Below, in pieces: positions 1 to 9,658 of a stretch of 56,311 nt of DNA. Each line of letters opens with the position of its first letter. Position 1 is the stretch's first letter. Where the stretch lies: positions 1 to 56,311 of the forward strand of contig JAAWDR010000052.1 of NCBI GenBank assembly GCA_022793875.1. Reading direction: 5' to 3'. The position numbers were made by a program, and so were the translations under genes. The notes beneath the pieces were generated by a model. It had not been told where the DNA came from and made no database searches. It worked only from the letters and a program-made list of their open reading frames with translations. Origin of the DNA: Clostridia bacterium. GTDB lineage: Bacteria > Bacillota > Clostridia > TANB77 > CAG-508.

Positions 1-240
1 GAAGGTGGAAGACATACACCATTCTTTAATGGATACAGACCACAATTCTACTTCAGAACAACAGACGTTACAGGTGTTATTGATTTACCAGCTGGAACAG
101 AAATGGTTATGCCAGGAGATAATATTTCAATGACAATTGAATTAATCACACCAATCGCTATTGAAAAAGGACTAAGATTCGCTATCCGTGAAGGTGGTAG
201 AACAGTAGGTTCAGGTGTTGTTGCTGATATAATTCAATAA
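1..240 (+). CDS. tuf: Elongation factor Tu, C-terminal part (5' end outside window)
   Basis: The open frame from base 1 encodes the last 79 residues of EF-Tu, the GTPase that delivers aminoacyl-tRNA to the ribosomal A site. The reading includes the domain 3 motifs [20 protein letters not shown] and [10 protein letters not shown] and ends with [12 protein letters not shown], the usual C-terminus. The start and the GTPase domain lie outside the window. A terminator follows at once, so tuf ends its transcription unit here. Identity is certain from the sequence. Confidence 0.97.
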   Translation, partial: EGGRHTPFFNGYRPQFYFRTTDVTGVIDLPAGTEMVMPGDNISMTIELITPIAIEKGLRFAIREGGRTVGSGVVADIIQ

Positions 241-250
241 TAATATATAA

Positions 251-277
251 AAAACGATTCGAAAGAGTCGTTTTTTT
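251..277 (+). terminator. Rho-independent terminator after tuf
   Basis: A ten-base stem (251-260 with 265-274, one G-U pair) with a GAAA loop is followed by a run of T. It directly follows the tuf stop codon. Confidence 0.9.
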
Positions 278-382
278 GTATGAAATTTATCATAATTTGT
301 TGTTTTTTGTATTAAAAAGTGTTATAATTCATAAATGTAATTTAAAATATAATAAGTTTTGTTCAACAAGGAGGAGAACATA

Positions 383-799
383 ATGAATGAGATATTTAGA
401 TTAATGAAACGGAATAGAAAAAGAGCTGCAAGAATTTTAGCGCAGCGACTGAAAAATCGTACACATCCACCCCAAGGACCTAAAGCGGCAAAAGAACTTG
501 AAAAAGAAAGACTGTTCTTTTGGATATTAAGGAATTTGGAGTCAGAAGTTGACATAGGATATCTTGTACATCCAAATAGAGTTAGAGAAATTAAAATAAG
601 GGGAAAAGCTCATACTTCATTTGGAGGTGGATGTCTCTATATTGGAAGTTCGCAATATTATTCTAAATATGTTGAAGGAGAAGTTTTTTCAAAAATTGTT
701 GATGAGATAGTTAAAGAATTTAATAATTTGGAAGGTTATAGGGGAATAAATTATTCTTCTAAAGATGAAATTGAATTTGTAGTTATTATAGGAATTTGA
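383..799 (+). CDS. Hypothetical protein, 138 aa
   Basis: I do not recognise this protein. The start at 383 is chosen because AAGGAGGAG (368-376) precedes it at normal spacing; the frame is open a little further upstream. The N-terminal 45 residues are very basic (about KRNRKRAARILAQRLKNR), followed by a mixed alpha/beta part with no signal peptide or membrane segment. Codon use differs from the neighbours: it contains CGG, CGA, CGT, GCG and CCC codons that are rare around it. CGG at 410-412 must be read in frame as arginine, because a +1 shift there hits a stop after nine codons. It stands alone between two terminators and may have been acquired by transfer. Confidence 0.6.
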   Translation: MNEIFRLMKRNRKRAARILAQRLKNRTHPPQGPKAAKELEKERLFFWILRNLESEVDIGYLVHPNRVREIKIRGKAHTSFGGGCLYIGSSQYYSKYVEGEVFSKIVDEIVKEFNNLEGYRGINYSSKDEIEFVVIIGI

Positions 800-825
800 T
801 TTTAGGGGCTATTAAAAAAACTTGT

Positions 826-859
826 AAAGGAGGTGGAAAGTTTTCTACCTTCTTTTATT
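826..859 (+). terminator. Possible weak terminator
   Basis: A nine-base stem (826-834 with 847-855, one G-U pair) with a short T-rich tail lies between the hypothetical gene and plsX. Confidence 0.4.
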
Positions 860-946
860 AAAACTATTGCTTTTTTAATAAAACAATAATAAAATAATGA
901 TATTATAAATAAAATGTATAAAACCAATTTGGAGGAAGAAATAATT

Positions 947-1961
947 ATGAGAATAATACTAGATGCAATGGGTGGAGATAATGCACCAGATGCAAATATA
1001 AAAGGTGCAATTAAAGCAATAAGTAAAGTAAAAGCTGAAATTATTTTAGTAGGAAAAGAAGATGTAATAAGAAATAAAGTAAAACAATTCTATGGAAAAG
1101 AAATTGAAGATATTTCTGATAGACTAAAAATACATAATAGTACAGATACTATTGAGATGGAAGATCAACCAACAGCCGCAATAAAACATAAAAAAGATTC
1201 ATCAATGGTAGTTGGATTTAATATGTTAAAACAAGATAAAGGTGATGTATTTATTTCGGCTGGAAACTCAGGTGCATTATTAGCTCGGTGCAACATTACT
1301 TATTGGAAGAATAAAAGGTATAGATAGACCAGCATTAGGAGGAATTTTGCCAGCATATAAAAGTCAACTATTATTAATGGACTGTGGATCAAATACAAAT
1401 TGCAAACCTATAAATTTATTACAATTTGCACAAATGTCTACAATATATTTAAGAAATACATTTGGAATTGAAAAACCAACAATAGGACTTTTAAATATTG
1501 GAACAGAAGAAACAAAAGGAAATGAACTAGTAAGGGAAAGTTATCAATTATTAAGAGAAAAATCTGAAGAATTAGGAATAAACTTTGTTGGTAATGTTGA
1601 AGGAAGAGATGCTTTTTCAGGAAAAATAGATGCAATAGTAACAGATGGATTTACGGGAAATGTATTTTTAAAAACAACAGAAGGGTTAGGCAAATTTGTA
1701 AAAAGAACATTGAAAGAAAGTTTGATGAAAAATATATTTTCTAAAATAGCAGTTATTCCAGCATTACCTGGAATAAATAGATTTGCTAAAACAATGGATT
1801 ATAAATCATATGGAGGAGCATTATTCTTAGGAGTAAAGAAACCTGTTGTTAAAGCTCATGGAAGTAGCGATGAAAAATTATTTGAATATACAATTATTCA
1901 AGCTGAGAAATTTGTTGAAAATAAAGCTGTTGATAAAATGATAGAAGCTTTTAATAAATAA
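947..1961 (+). CDS. plsX: Phosphate acyltransferase PlsX, with +1 frameshift at CGG
   Basis: PlsX converts acyl-ACP and phosphate to acyl-phosphate, the first step of membrane phospholipid synthesis through PlsY. The start is ATG 947, seven bases after GGAGGAAG; an upstream ATG at 914 lacks a ribosome site. Frame 0 gives MRIILDAMGGDNAPD and runs to SAGNSGALLA. It then meets CGG at 1286-1288 and would stop 12 codons later. Skipping the C continues in frame as GATLLIGRIKGIDRPALGGI, the conserved family sequence, to the stop at 1961. The fused product is 337 residues, the normal PlsX length. The downstream half has no ribosome site of its own. acpP follows, so this is a small lipid-synthesis locus. 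Confidence 0.95.
1286..1288 (+). other. CGG frameshift site 1 (plsX)
   Basis: In-frame CGG after GCT (Ala). Skipping C gives GGT (Gly) and restores the family sequence LLAGATLLIG. Without the shift translation stops at 1325-1327. Confidence 0.85.
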
Positions 1962-2133
1962 CTATTTTTAATTTTATAGTAGATACATTTACCTGCAAAA
2001 CTGAATAGGTAGTATAAAATTAAAATAATTGTCAAATATACTTGACAAATATAATAACATATAATATAAAAGTATTATGAAAAAGATAATACATATATAA
2101 TTGAAGAAACGTGAGAGGAGGTGAACTCAAGGT

Positions 2134-2373
2134 ATGAGTTCAGAAGAAGTATTAGAAAAGGTAAAAGCTATAATTGTTGAACAATTAGGTGTAACAGATA
2201 CATCTGTAACAATGGAAGCATCTTTTATAGATGATTTAGGAGCTGATTCTCTAGATATAGTTGAATTAGTAATGGCTCTAGAAGAAGAATTTGATATAGA
2301 AATTCCTGATAGCGATGCAGAAAAAGTTGTAACAGTAGGAGATGTTGTAGACTATATTAAAGAAAATGTTTAA
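2134..2373 (+). CDS. acpP: Acyl carrier protein
   Basis: This is a 79-residue acidic acyl carrier protein, which carries growing fatty acyl chains on a phosphopantetheine arm. The arm attaches to Ser39 in the motif [12 protein letters not shown]. The C-terminus [15 protein letters not shown] is typical. The ribosome site GGAGGTGA (2117-2124) lies rather far from ATG 2134, with ten bases between. The gene sits 172 bases after plsX. The gap holds an imperfect AT-rich inverted repeat (about 1970-2025, arms TTTAATTTTATA) that may be a regulatory or terminator structure. Confidence 0.97.
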   Translation: MSSEEVLEKVKAIIVEQLGVTDTSVTMEASFIDDLGADSLDIVELVMALEEEFDIEIPDSDAEKVVTVGDVVDYIKENV

Positions 2374-2387
2374 TAATATAAAAAAAT

Positions 2388-2424
2388 AGAAATTCCTCGG
2401 TAAATAATTACTGAGGAATTTTTA
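2388..2424. terminator. Bidirectional terminator between acpP and dacF
   Basis: The stem AAATTCCTC (2390-2398) pairs with GAGGAATTT (2413-2421), with T-runs on both strands. It serves the convergent acpP and D,D-carboxypeptidase genes. Confidence 0.85.
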
Positions 2425-2450
2425 GTATATAAGTAAAGTTCTTCGAAACA

Positions 2451-3707
2451 TTACAGATTTTCTTGAAGGAGAGTATTAAAGTTTTTTAAGAAATATGAGA
2501 GGTATGAATATATAGATTTTTTCTTAATTGTAGAAGATACAAATATTTTATTTTCTAAAATATTAGAGTTACCCCATGAAATTATAAGCTTACCAATTTC
2601 AGTATTATCATAAATAGGAGCTTCGAAATATTTTGGGCAAGTAATTGAAATATCAATTAAATCTATAAAGTCTTTTCTAATAGGAATTACAGGGTTACTC
2701 ATATTTCCTATTTCTAAATCAATATTCTGAGTAATTCCTTTATTTATAATAAAACTTTTGACGTTTTCATTTTTCCATTTTTCAAATTCAATATCAATTA
2801 ATCCTTGAATATTTACAGGTTTAAAATTATTAAAAATATAATTAATTAATTTTATACTATCTTGGGTTCTGAATTTTTTTGTATCAGCTCCTAATACTAC
2901 ACAAATAATATCCATATCATTTCTTTTGCATGCAGTTACTAAACATCTATTAGCTCCATTTGTAAAACCTGTTTTTACTCCATATACACCATCAAATGTT
3001 CCTAAAAGCTCATTAGTGTTAGATAAATTTTTAGGATATCCATTTATAGTAACAGTATAATTTTTAGTTCCTACAATTTGTGAGAAAATTTTATTTTGTA
3101 GAGCATAATTAGTTAAAATAGCAAGCTCATATGCGGTTGTATAATGTTCATCTGAATCTAAACCATGAGGAGTTTCGAAATGAGTATTTGTAAGTCCTAA
3201 GTCTGAAGCCTTTTGATTCATTAATTCAGAAAATCCTTTTATATCTTTTCCAGCATGTTCTGCTAAAGCAACAGCAGCATCATTTCCTGAGCATAGCATT
3301 AATCCATACAGTAAATCTCTAATTGTAATTTTATCTCCAGTTTTTAATCCTAATCTTGAACCACCAGTTCCAGCAGCTTTTTTAGACACTTCAATAGTTT
3401 CTTCTAAATTGCAATTTTCTATAATTATTGTAGCTGTCATTATTTTTGTTGTAGAAGCCATCTTTCTTTGTTTATTTTCATTTTTTCCGTATAAAATTGT
3501 ATTTGTTTTTCTATCAATTACAATACATGCTCTAGAATTAGTTTCTGGTTCTACTATTTTGTCTTCTACAATACAATTACTTGATGTTAATTCTGTGACT
3601 ATATCAATTATTTCAAATTCTTCTTCATCATCACATAATGATATTGGAGATAGTTGTATGATAATAAATATGAATATGTAAAATATTATAAAAAGATTTT
3701 TTTTCAT
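2451..3707 (-). CDS. D-alanyl-D-alanine carboxypeptidase (PBP5/DacF type)
   Basis: This secreted or membrane-bound penicillin-binding protein trims the terminal D-Ala from peptidoglycan stem peptides. A hydrophobic N-terminal signal (about residues 1-25) is followed by the S11 peptidase domain. Its three catalytic motifs are present: SxxK as ASTTK, SxN as CSGN and KTG as VKTGFTNGA. A C-terminal PBP5_C-like domain and a probable amphipathic tail follow, for 418 residues in all. The start is supported by AAGAGGTGT just upstream on the minus strand. Clostridia carry several paralogues (dacA, dacB, dacF), so I give no symbol. It converges on acpP and diverges from the large surface protein. Confidence 0.93.
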   Translation of the reverse strand: MKKNLFIIFYIFIFIIIQLSPISLCDDEEEFEIIDIVTELTSSNCIVEDKIVEPETNSRACIVIDRKTNTILYGKNENKQRKMASTTKIMTATIIIENCNLEETIEVSKKAAGTGGSRLGLKTGDKITIRDLLYGLMLCSGNDAAVALAEHAGKDIKGFSELMNQKASDLGLTNTHFETPHGLDSDEHYTTAYELAILTNYALQNKIFSQIVGTKNYTVTINGYPKNLSNTNELLGTFDGVYGVKTGFTNGANRCLVTACKRNDMDIICVVLGADTKKFRTQDSIKLINYIFNNFKPVNIQGLIDIEFEKWKNENVKSFIINKGITQNIDLEIGNMSNPVIPIRKDFIDLIDISITCPKYFEAPIYDNTEIGKLIISWGNSNILENKIFVSSTIKKKSIYSYLSYFLKNFNTLLQENL

Positions 3708-4029
3708 GGTACACCTCTTATATAATAATATAGAAAAAATTTTTTTTTATGATTTAAAATTAAAATATTAATAAAAATACTTTGAAACCTACGGAAATAT
3801 ATGGAAAATACTTTTAATTCACATAAAATCTTGATTTTGTAACGAAAATGTAATATAATTATAATATGAGCGAAAATAAAAAACACATTATAAAAAATGT
3901 ATTTCCGTAAGCATAAAAAATTCAAAAAAATATGATAGAAAATGCATTAAAAAAAGCTTATTGACTTCATTAAAATAATGGAATAGAATATAATTAATAA
4001 TGTTATTTATGTAAAAGGAGAAGAGTTAT
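3708..4029 (+). promoter_or_regulatory. Divergent intergenic region with two plus-strand promoters
   Basis: This 322-base gap separates dacF (minus) from the surface protein (plus). Two sigma-A-like promoters read right: TTGATT-17-TATAAT at 3831-3859 and TTGACT-17-TAGAAT at 3961-3989. Between them, CCTACGGAAATATA (about 3787) and its near reverse complement (about 3893-3906) form a widely spaced inverted repeat around the first promoter, a possible operator or loop. No gene was found apart from an unsupported 14-codon frame at 3866. Confidence 0.6.
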
Positions 4030-7000
4030 ATGGAAAAGAAAAAAATAACTTTGGCAATGGTAATTATTTTTGTAATAATGTCACTTATGATTATCCCAAA
4101 TAAAGTAAGTGCAGAAACAAGATACACAGATACACCATTATATTTTGGAATTCAAGAATATAGGAGAGGAACAGATCCAGCAGATTTAGGATATGCAATA
4201 AATAATCCATATGGTAATGGGTCAACAACAGAATCAATTGTTGGTACTAAAATATGGCAAATAGTGAAGCATGATAATAGTGATGGAACAGGTACATATA
4301 CTACTGGAAATTATTATTGTGTGAGAGCTGGTGTAGGTTTTAATGATACAACAAAAGTTGCTGAATATGATATTTCTTATGACTTAAAAACTGAAAGAGC
4401 TAAAATAGCTGCATCTGATAATACTTGGTTAAGAAAAATTGCAAATAGTGAGTATTATTATAATTTATTAGCTTTAACAGATTTGTTATATTTACAAGGT
4501 AAATCAACAGCAGCTGAAAGAGAAGCATTATTAAATGCAGCAGGGATACCAGCAGGTACATATGATTATGAAATAAAAGATAGTGATATAGAAGCTGCTC
4601 AACAAGCTGCTATATGGTATTATACAAATCATGATGATGCAATATTTGAGAGAGTTTTTAATAATTATGATGAAGCTTTTGCAAATGGAACAGGAGATTT
4701 AACTAAAACATCATGGCTATTTTATAGAACAGCTCAAATGGAACGAGATGGAGAACAATATACAAGTTTTAGTGATTATAATCAAAGTAGAAATCCATTT
4801 GGAGGTCAAGCAGGGGAAGGATTAGACAGACAAGAGCAAGCAACAATTTTATATAATTATTTAATTAAAACTGCAAATGAGAATGCCATTAAATATGAAA
4901 ATGGAACAGCAATTTCAAAAACTAAGGTTACATTATATTCAAACACAGATATCAATAAACAAAATACACAACCAGTAGTATTAATTGAAAAAGAAGTAGA
5001 AATTCCAGGACATTATGGAATAGTTTTAGTAAAACAAGATGAAAAAGGTGTACAATTGGATAGTAGGGCAACATTCCAAATAAATGATAGAACAGAAAAT
5101 GTTACTGGTAGATTAGTTATTGCAGATAATGTAACAATAACAGCAGATAACGTTTCAAGAGCAGATATATATACAATAAAAGAATTAGTACCACCAGATG
5201 AATATTGCAAATTTGATGGAACAATTATTGTAACAGTAACAAAGAAAAATGATAATGGAACATATAAAGTAGATGAAGTAACATATGTAGTAAAAGATGA
5301 AGCAGGAAATGATATAACTGAAAACTCAAAAAATGATGTACATGTATATCTAAATAGTGATGGGAATATTTATGTTGAAGTTAAAAATTATCAAAAAGAT
5401 GGAAAATATGATATTGTTTTAGTAAAAGAAGATAAAAATGGAGAACAGTTAAATAGTAAAGCAACATTCCAAATAAATGATAGAATAGAAACAGTTACAG
5501 GTAGATTAGCAATAGCAAGTAATGTACCAATAACAGCAGATAATGTTTCAAGAACAGATACATATACAATAAAAGAATTAGTACCACCAGATGAATATTG
5601 TAAATTTAATGGAACAATTAATATTACTGTAACAAAGAAAAATGATAATGGAACATACAAAGTAGATAAAGTTTCATATACAGTTACAGACCCAAATGGA
5701 AATGATATAACAGAGGCATCTAAGAATACAGTTAATGTATATTTAAATGAAAATGGGAATATATATGTTGAAGTTAAAAACTATCAATTTGATTTAAAAT
5801 TAATAAAGAGAATTGTTGAAGTAAATGGAGTTCCAGTTGACGAAAGAATAAATAATATTGATATAACTAAATTAGCAAATGGAACAGAAACAACAGCAGA
5901 TTATGACTTAAATAAAAATCCAGTTCCAGTAAAAAGTGGAGACATAGTTAAATATACATTAAGAATATATAATGAAGGGGACATAGATGGATATGCTTCA
6001 GAAATTACTGAAGATATACCAGAAGGATTAGAATTATTATGGTCTGAAAAAACAGATGAAGAATTAGAAGCAGATAATACATTATCAAATGAAGAAAAAT
6101 TAGCAATAAGATATAATCAATTAATTTGGGATTTTAAAGAAGTAGATACTGAAACAAATAAACCAAAATTGATATCAACAGATTATTTAGCAAAAGGAAA
6201 TGGTGCTGAATTATCATCAAATGGTGCTAACTTAATAAAAGCGTTTGACCCTTCAAAAGAATATAAAAATTTGGTTAATGATAAAAATCCTGATTATAAA
6301 GAAATTTCTGTATATATGAGAGTTGTATCAAAAGATATAACAGGAAAAATAATAAGAAATGAAGCAGCAATAACAGGAGATACAGATAAAGATGGAAATC
6401 CAGTAGATGACAGAGACTCTAAACCAGAAGATTGGGTTAAATATGAAGATGATGAAGATTTTGATAACATTATATTGAAGTCATTTGACTTAGCATTAAG
6501 AAAATTTATAATTGCAGTAAGCAAAGATACTAATATTGAAGAAAATGAATATTTGAAAAATTCAAATGGTACTTATACAAGAGCGCCAAGAGTAGATACA
6601 TCAAAATTAAATACTACAGGTCAAGATGGAGAATTAATAACAACAGCAACATATAATCATACTAAAGTTCCAGTTGAAGTTATGAAAAAAGATATAGTAG
6701 TTTATATGATAAGAGTATATAATGAAGGAGATATAGACGGTTTTGCAACTGAAATAACAGACCATTTACCACCATATTTAGAATTTGTAGATAGCAAATT
6801 TAATGATGATTATGGATGGAAAGTATCAGAAGATGGAAGAACTGTAAAAACAGCACATCTGAAAGATGAAAAAATAGAAAAAGCAACAGTAAATGATAAT
6901 GGAGAAATCATATTATCATATAAAGAAGTACCAATAATGTGTAGAGTAACAGATAAAGCAAAAGGAATAATTACAAATATTGCAGATATAACAGAGAAAA

Positions 7001-8430
7001 AAGATGAAAATAAAGAGGACATAAAAGATAGAGATTCAGAAGAAGATAATGTAAAATTACCTGATGATGAAGATTTACCAACATATAAAGAAGAAATAAC
7101 AGATGATTATGTACCAGGACAACAAGATGATGATGATTTTGAAAAAGTAGTTGTAAGAATATTTGATTTAGCATTAAGAAAATTTATAACAGCAGTTAAT
7201 GAAGATTCGATAACAAATAGAATACCAGAGATTAGCTATGACAAAGATAATAACAAAATAACATATAATCATACAAAAGAACCAGTTGATGTTGTAACAA
7301 ATAATATAGTCACATATACAATCAGAGTATTCAATGAAGGTGAAGTTAATGGTTATGCAAGCAAAGTTACAGACGATATTCCTGATGGACTAGAATATTT
7401 ACCAGACAATGACTTAAATAAAGAATATAGATGGATAATGTATGATGAAGAAGGAAAAGAAACAGATGATGTTTCTAAAGCAGTAAAAATAACAACAGAT
7501 TATTTATCAAAAGAACAAGGTGAAGCAAGAATGGCAGAAGATGAAGAACTTAAAGAAAATCCAGCATTATTAAAAGCTTTTGATACAACTAAAGAAATAT
7601 CAGAAACAAATCCGGATTATGCAGATGTTAAAGTTGCATTTAAAGTAGTTGAACCAAATGGTTCAGATAAAATAATTGTAAATAGTGCACAAATATCTGA
7701 TGATACAGATGAAGATGGAAATCCAGTAGATGATGAAGACTCAATACCAGATGAATGGAATGAAGGAGAAGATGACCAAGATAAAGAATATATTAAATTA
7801 ACATACTTTGACTTAGCATTAAGAAAATGGGTAACACATGCAATTGTTATAGAAAATGGAGTAGAAACAATAATTGAAACAGGGCATAAAGCAGAAGATG
7901 ACCCAGAAGAGGTTGTAAAAGTTGAACTTCATAGAAAAAAATTAAGCAATGTTACAGTTAAATTTAGATATTCTATAAGAGTAACAAACGAAGGTGATAT
8001 TGCAGGATATGCAAAAGAAATAACAGATTATGTTCCAGAAGGATTAAAATTCTTGGCAGAAGATAATTCAGATTGGGTGGATGAAGGAAATAATATAATA
8101 TCAACAAGGAAATTAGAAAATACTTTATTACAACCAGGAGAAAGTGCTGAAGTTGAAGTTACACTTACTTGGATAAATAGTAAAGATAATCTTGGATTGA
8201 AAGTTAATATAGCTGAAATTTCAGAAGATGATAATGATAAAGACATTCCAGATAGAGATTCAACTCCTGATAATAAAAAGCCAGGGGAAGATGACATTGA
8301 TGATGCACCTGTATTAATATCAGTAGCAACAGGACTTTCTGGAATAGCTAATGTGTATCTAGTTTTAGGATTTGCAGTTTTAGTTACTTTAGCTAGTGGA
8401 ATTGTACTAATTAAGAAATTTGTAGTATAA
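4030..8430 (+). CDS. Large surface protein with thioester, SpaA-like and DUF11-like repeats
   Basis: This 1466-residue protein has a signal peptide (cleavage likely after Ala28). A thioester-type domain follows: Cys97 in YYCVRAG and Gln192 in QQAAIWYYT fit the Cys-Gln crosslink of Gram-positive adhesins. Two near-identical 131-residue modules come next (from about 327 and 458) with VLVK and TIKELVPP motifs, typical of SpaA/Cna-B isopeptide domains. Four longer DUF11-like modules follow, each opening with FDLALRK or FDLKLIK (about 587, 819, 1045, 1260) and containing NEGDIDGYA. Asp/Glu-rich linkers (DKDGNPVDD) join them. The end is a membrane segment plus KK. There is no LPxTG motif, so anchoring is by the membrane segment. 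AAAAGGAG precedes ATG 4030. The likely role is host or matrix adhesion. Confidence 0.85.
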   Translation: MEKKKITLAMVIIFVIMSLMIIPNKVSAETRYTDTPLYFGIQEYRRGTDPADLGYAINNPYGNGSTTESIVGTKIWQIVKHDNSDGTGTYTTGNYYCVRAGVGFNDTTKVAEYDISYDLKTERAKIAASDNTWLRKIANSEYYYNLLALTDLLYLQGKSTAAEREALLNAAGIPAGTYDYEIKDSDIEAAQQAAIWYYTNHDDAIFERVFNNYDEAFANGTGDLTKTSWLFYRTAQMERDGEQYTSFSDYNQSRNPFGGQAGEGLDRQEQATILYNYLIKTANENAIKYENGTAISKTKVTLYSNTDINKQNTQPVVLIEKEVEIPGHYGIVLVKQDEKGVQLDSRATFQINDRTENVTGRLVIADNVTITADNVSRADIYTIKELVPPDEYCKFDGTIIVTVTKKNDNGTYKVDEVTYVVKDEAGNDITENSKNDVHVYLNSDGNIYVEVKNYQKDGKYDIVLVKEDKNGEQLNSKATFQINDRIETVTGRLAIASNVPITADNVSRTDTYTIKELVPPDEYCKFNGTINITVTKKNDNGTYKVDKVSYTVTDPNGNDITEASKNTVNVYLNENGNIYVEVKNYQFDLKLIKRIVEVNGVPVDERINNIDITKLANGTETTADYDLNKNPVPVKSGDIVKYTLRIYNEGDIDGYASEITEDIPEGLELLWSEKTDEELEADNTLSNEEKLAIRYNQLIWDFKEVDTETNKPKLISTDYLAKGNGAELSSNGANLIKAFDPSKEYKNLVNDKNPDYKEISVYMRVVSKDITGKIIRNEAAITGDTDKDGNPVDDRDSKPEDWVKYEDDEDFDNIILKSFDLALRKFIIAVSKDTNIEENEYLKNSNGTYTRAPRVDTSKLNTTGQDGELITTATYNHTKVPVEVMKKDIVVYMIRVYNEGDIDGFATEITDHLPPYLEFVDSKFNDDYGWKVSEDGRTVKTAHLKDEKIEKATVNDNGEIILSYKEVPIMCRVTDKAKGIITNIADITEKKDENKEDIKDRDSEEDNVKLPDDEDLPTYKEEITDDYVPGQQDDDDFEKVVVRIFDLALRKFITAVNEDSITNRIPEISYDKDNNKITYNHTKEPVDVVTNNIVTYTIRVFNEGEVNGYASKVTDDIPDGLEYLPDNDLNKEYRWIMYDEEGKETDDVSKAVKITTDYLSKEQGEARMAEDEELKENPALLKAFDTTKEISETNPDYADVKVAFKVVEPNGSDKIIVNSAQISDDTDEDGNPVDDEDSIPDEWNEGEDDQDKEYIKLTYFDLALRKWVTHAIVIENGVETIIETGHKAEDDPEEVVKVELHRKKLSNVTVKFRYSIRVTNEGDIAGYAKEITDYVPEGLKFLAEDNSDWVDEGNNIISTRKLENTLLQPGESAEVEVTLTWINSKDNLGLKVNIAEISEDDNDKDIPDRDSTPDNKKPGEDDIDDAPVLISVATGLSGIANVYLVLGFAVLVTLASGIVLIKKFVV
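5008..5790 (+). repeat. Two tandem 393-bp coding repeats
   Basis: Units begin at 5008 and 5401 and encode the two SpaA-like modules of the surface protein. They share long identical stretches, including the TIKELVPPDEY and TKKNDNGTYKVD coding parts. Such repeats can expand or shrink by recombination. Confidence 0.8.
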
Positions 8431-8436
8431 AAAAAT

Positions 8437-8540
8437 GAGACAGTTGGGACAGTCCTAATTTGTCTCATTTTTTTGTCAAATTTTGAGATAAGATAAATAA
8501 AATAGAAAATGAGACAAATTAGGACTGTCCCAACTGTCTC
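8437..8540. repeat. REP-like inverted repeat with terminator function
   Basis: Bases 8437-8466 and 8511-8540 are perfect 30-base reverse complements. Each arm is itself a hairpin (GAGAC...GTCTC) containing a GGGACAGTCC head and is followed by a T-run. It lies just after the surface protein gene and probably ends its transcript. It belongs to the dispersed GGGAC family seen at 20055, 22731, 25495 and 46944. Confidence 0.85.
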
Positions 8541-8560
8541 GTTTTTTTCTAATTTAATTG

Positions 8561-8589
8561 TTTACTTTTAAAAATACGTATGTTATAAT
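8561..8589 (+). promoter_or_regulatory. Promoter of the Ig-like membrane protein gene
   Basis: TTTACT (8561-8566), 17 bases, then TATAAT (8584-8589). Confidence 0.65.
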
Positions 8590-8647
8590 TTTTATGAATA
8601 AATATAATGAGATAAAATAAAAACTTTAGGAAGGAAATGAGGAGATT

Positions 8648-9604
8648 ATGAATCAAATACTTTCAACAGACATGCCAAACGATAATAATAAAAATAGAAA
8701 TAAAGTAAAAGTCAGGAATTATGGACCAGCAAATATAACAAGCATATTAAAATTTTTTGGAATAGCGATATTAATATTTGGACTTTTAATGATAGGAAGT
8801 GGAGCTTATTCAATTGTTAAAAATCAGATAGAAACAAAAGAACAAAATTTAGAACCAACAATTTCTATTGAAAATAAAACAACTACAAAAATATTATTAA
8901 AAGTTATGCATCAAAAAGCAATATCTAAAGTCGAATATTGGTGGAATAATGGACAAAAGGTAACTATAAATGGAAATAATGGACAATATATAGATAAAGA
9001 GGTAACGATACCAACAGGAAAAAATACTTTACATGTATTAGTTCAAGATATAGATGGAAAAAAAATAACATATGACAAAGAATATGAAATTCAAAGTAAT
9101 ATAAATATTGAAGTAATAGAAAATAGAATAAAAATAACTTACGAAAGTGATACTTTAATATCATATATGACTTATAGATGGAATGATGGCGAAGAAGTAA
9201 AAATAGATATTAATGATACAACAGTTAGTGAAGAAATTGATGCTATAAGGGGATTGCATGAATTAACAGTAATTGTAGTTGATGAAAATAACAATACAGA
9301 TACAAAAGTACAAAAAATTAATGGTGTTTCTAAGCCAAAGATATCAATAAGTGTTGACAATGAAGAAAAACACTTTGTAGTAAAATTGTCAGATGATGAA
9401 AAACTTTCAAAATTTGAATTTATATTAAATGGAGAAAATAATCAAGTTTACGAATTAAGTTTAGAAGAAATGGACTTAAAAGAATTAGAATATACATTGC
9501 CAGATGGATTAGACTTAAAACAAGGGGAAAATACAATAAAGGTAAAAGTTTATAATTCAAACGGAGTTACAGAGGAAAAGGAAGAAAGCTTTGTAAAACA
9601 ATAA
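8648..9604 (+). CDS. Membrane-anchored protein with Ig-like repeats
   Basis: A 318-residue protein with a polar N-terminus of about 37 residues, one membrane helix (about 38-57, FFGIAILIFGLLMIGSGAY) and a long outside part. That part contains about three immunoglobulin-like beta modules; two share the pattern Y-x-W-N-D/N-G-x-x-V-x-I (YWWNNGQKVTI, YRWNDGEEVKI). GAGGAG precedes ATG 8648 at good spacing and a promoter lies at 8561. It follows the large adhesin and may belong to the same surface apparatus, but no enzyme motif is visible and the function is unknown. Confidence 0.75.
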   Translation: MNQILSTDMPNDNNKNRNKVKVRNYGPANITSILKFFGIAILIFGLLMIGSGAYSIVKNQIETKEQNLEPTISIENKTTTKILLKVMHQKAISKVEYWWNNGQKVTINGNNGQYIDKEVTIPTGKNTLHVLVQDIDGKKITYDKEYEIQSNINIEVIENRIKITYESDTLISYMTYRWNDGEEVKIDINDTTVSEEIDAIRGLHELTVIVVDENNNTDTKVQKINGVSKPKISISVDNEEKHFVVKLSDDEKLSKFEFILNGENNQVYELSLEEMDLKELEYTLPDGLDLKQGENTIKVKVYNSNGVTEEKEESFVKQ

Positions 9605-9658
9605 AGTTTTAAAGAAGGGAGAATAAGTTAGGTTTTAATTCTAACTTTTACTAAAGAA

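Noticed and set aside
3409..3681. Opposite-strand open frames inside dacF and other genes
   Set aside because: They are shadows of well-supported genes, without ribosome sites or family resemblance.
3866..3910. Small leader peptide after the first promoter
   Set aside because: A 14-codon frame without a ribosome site and no repeated or regulatory codons.
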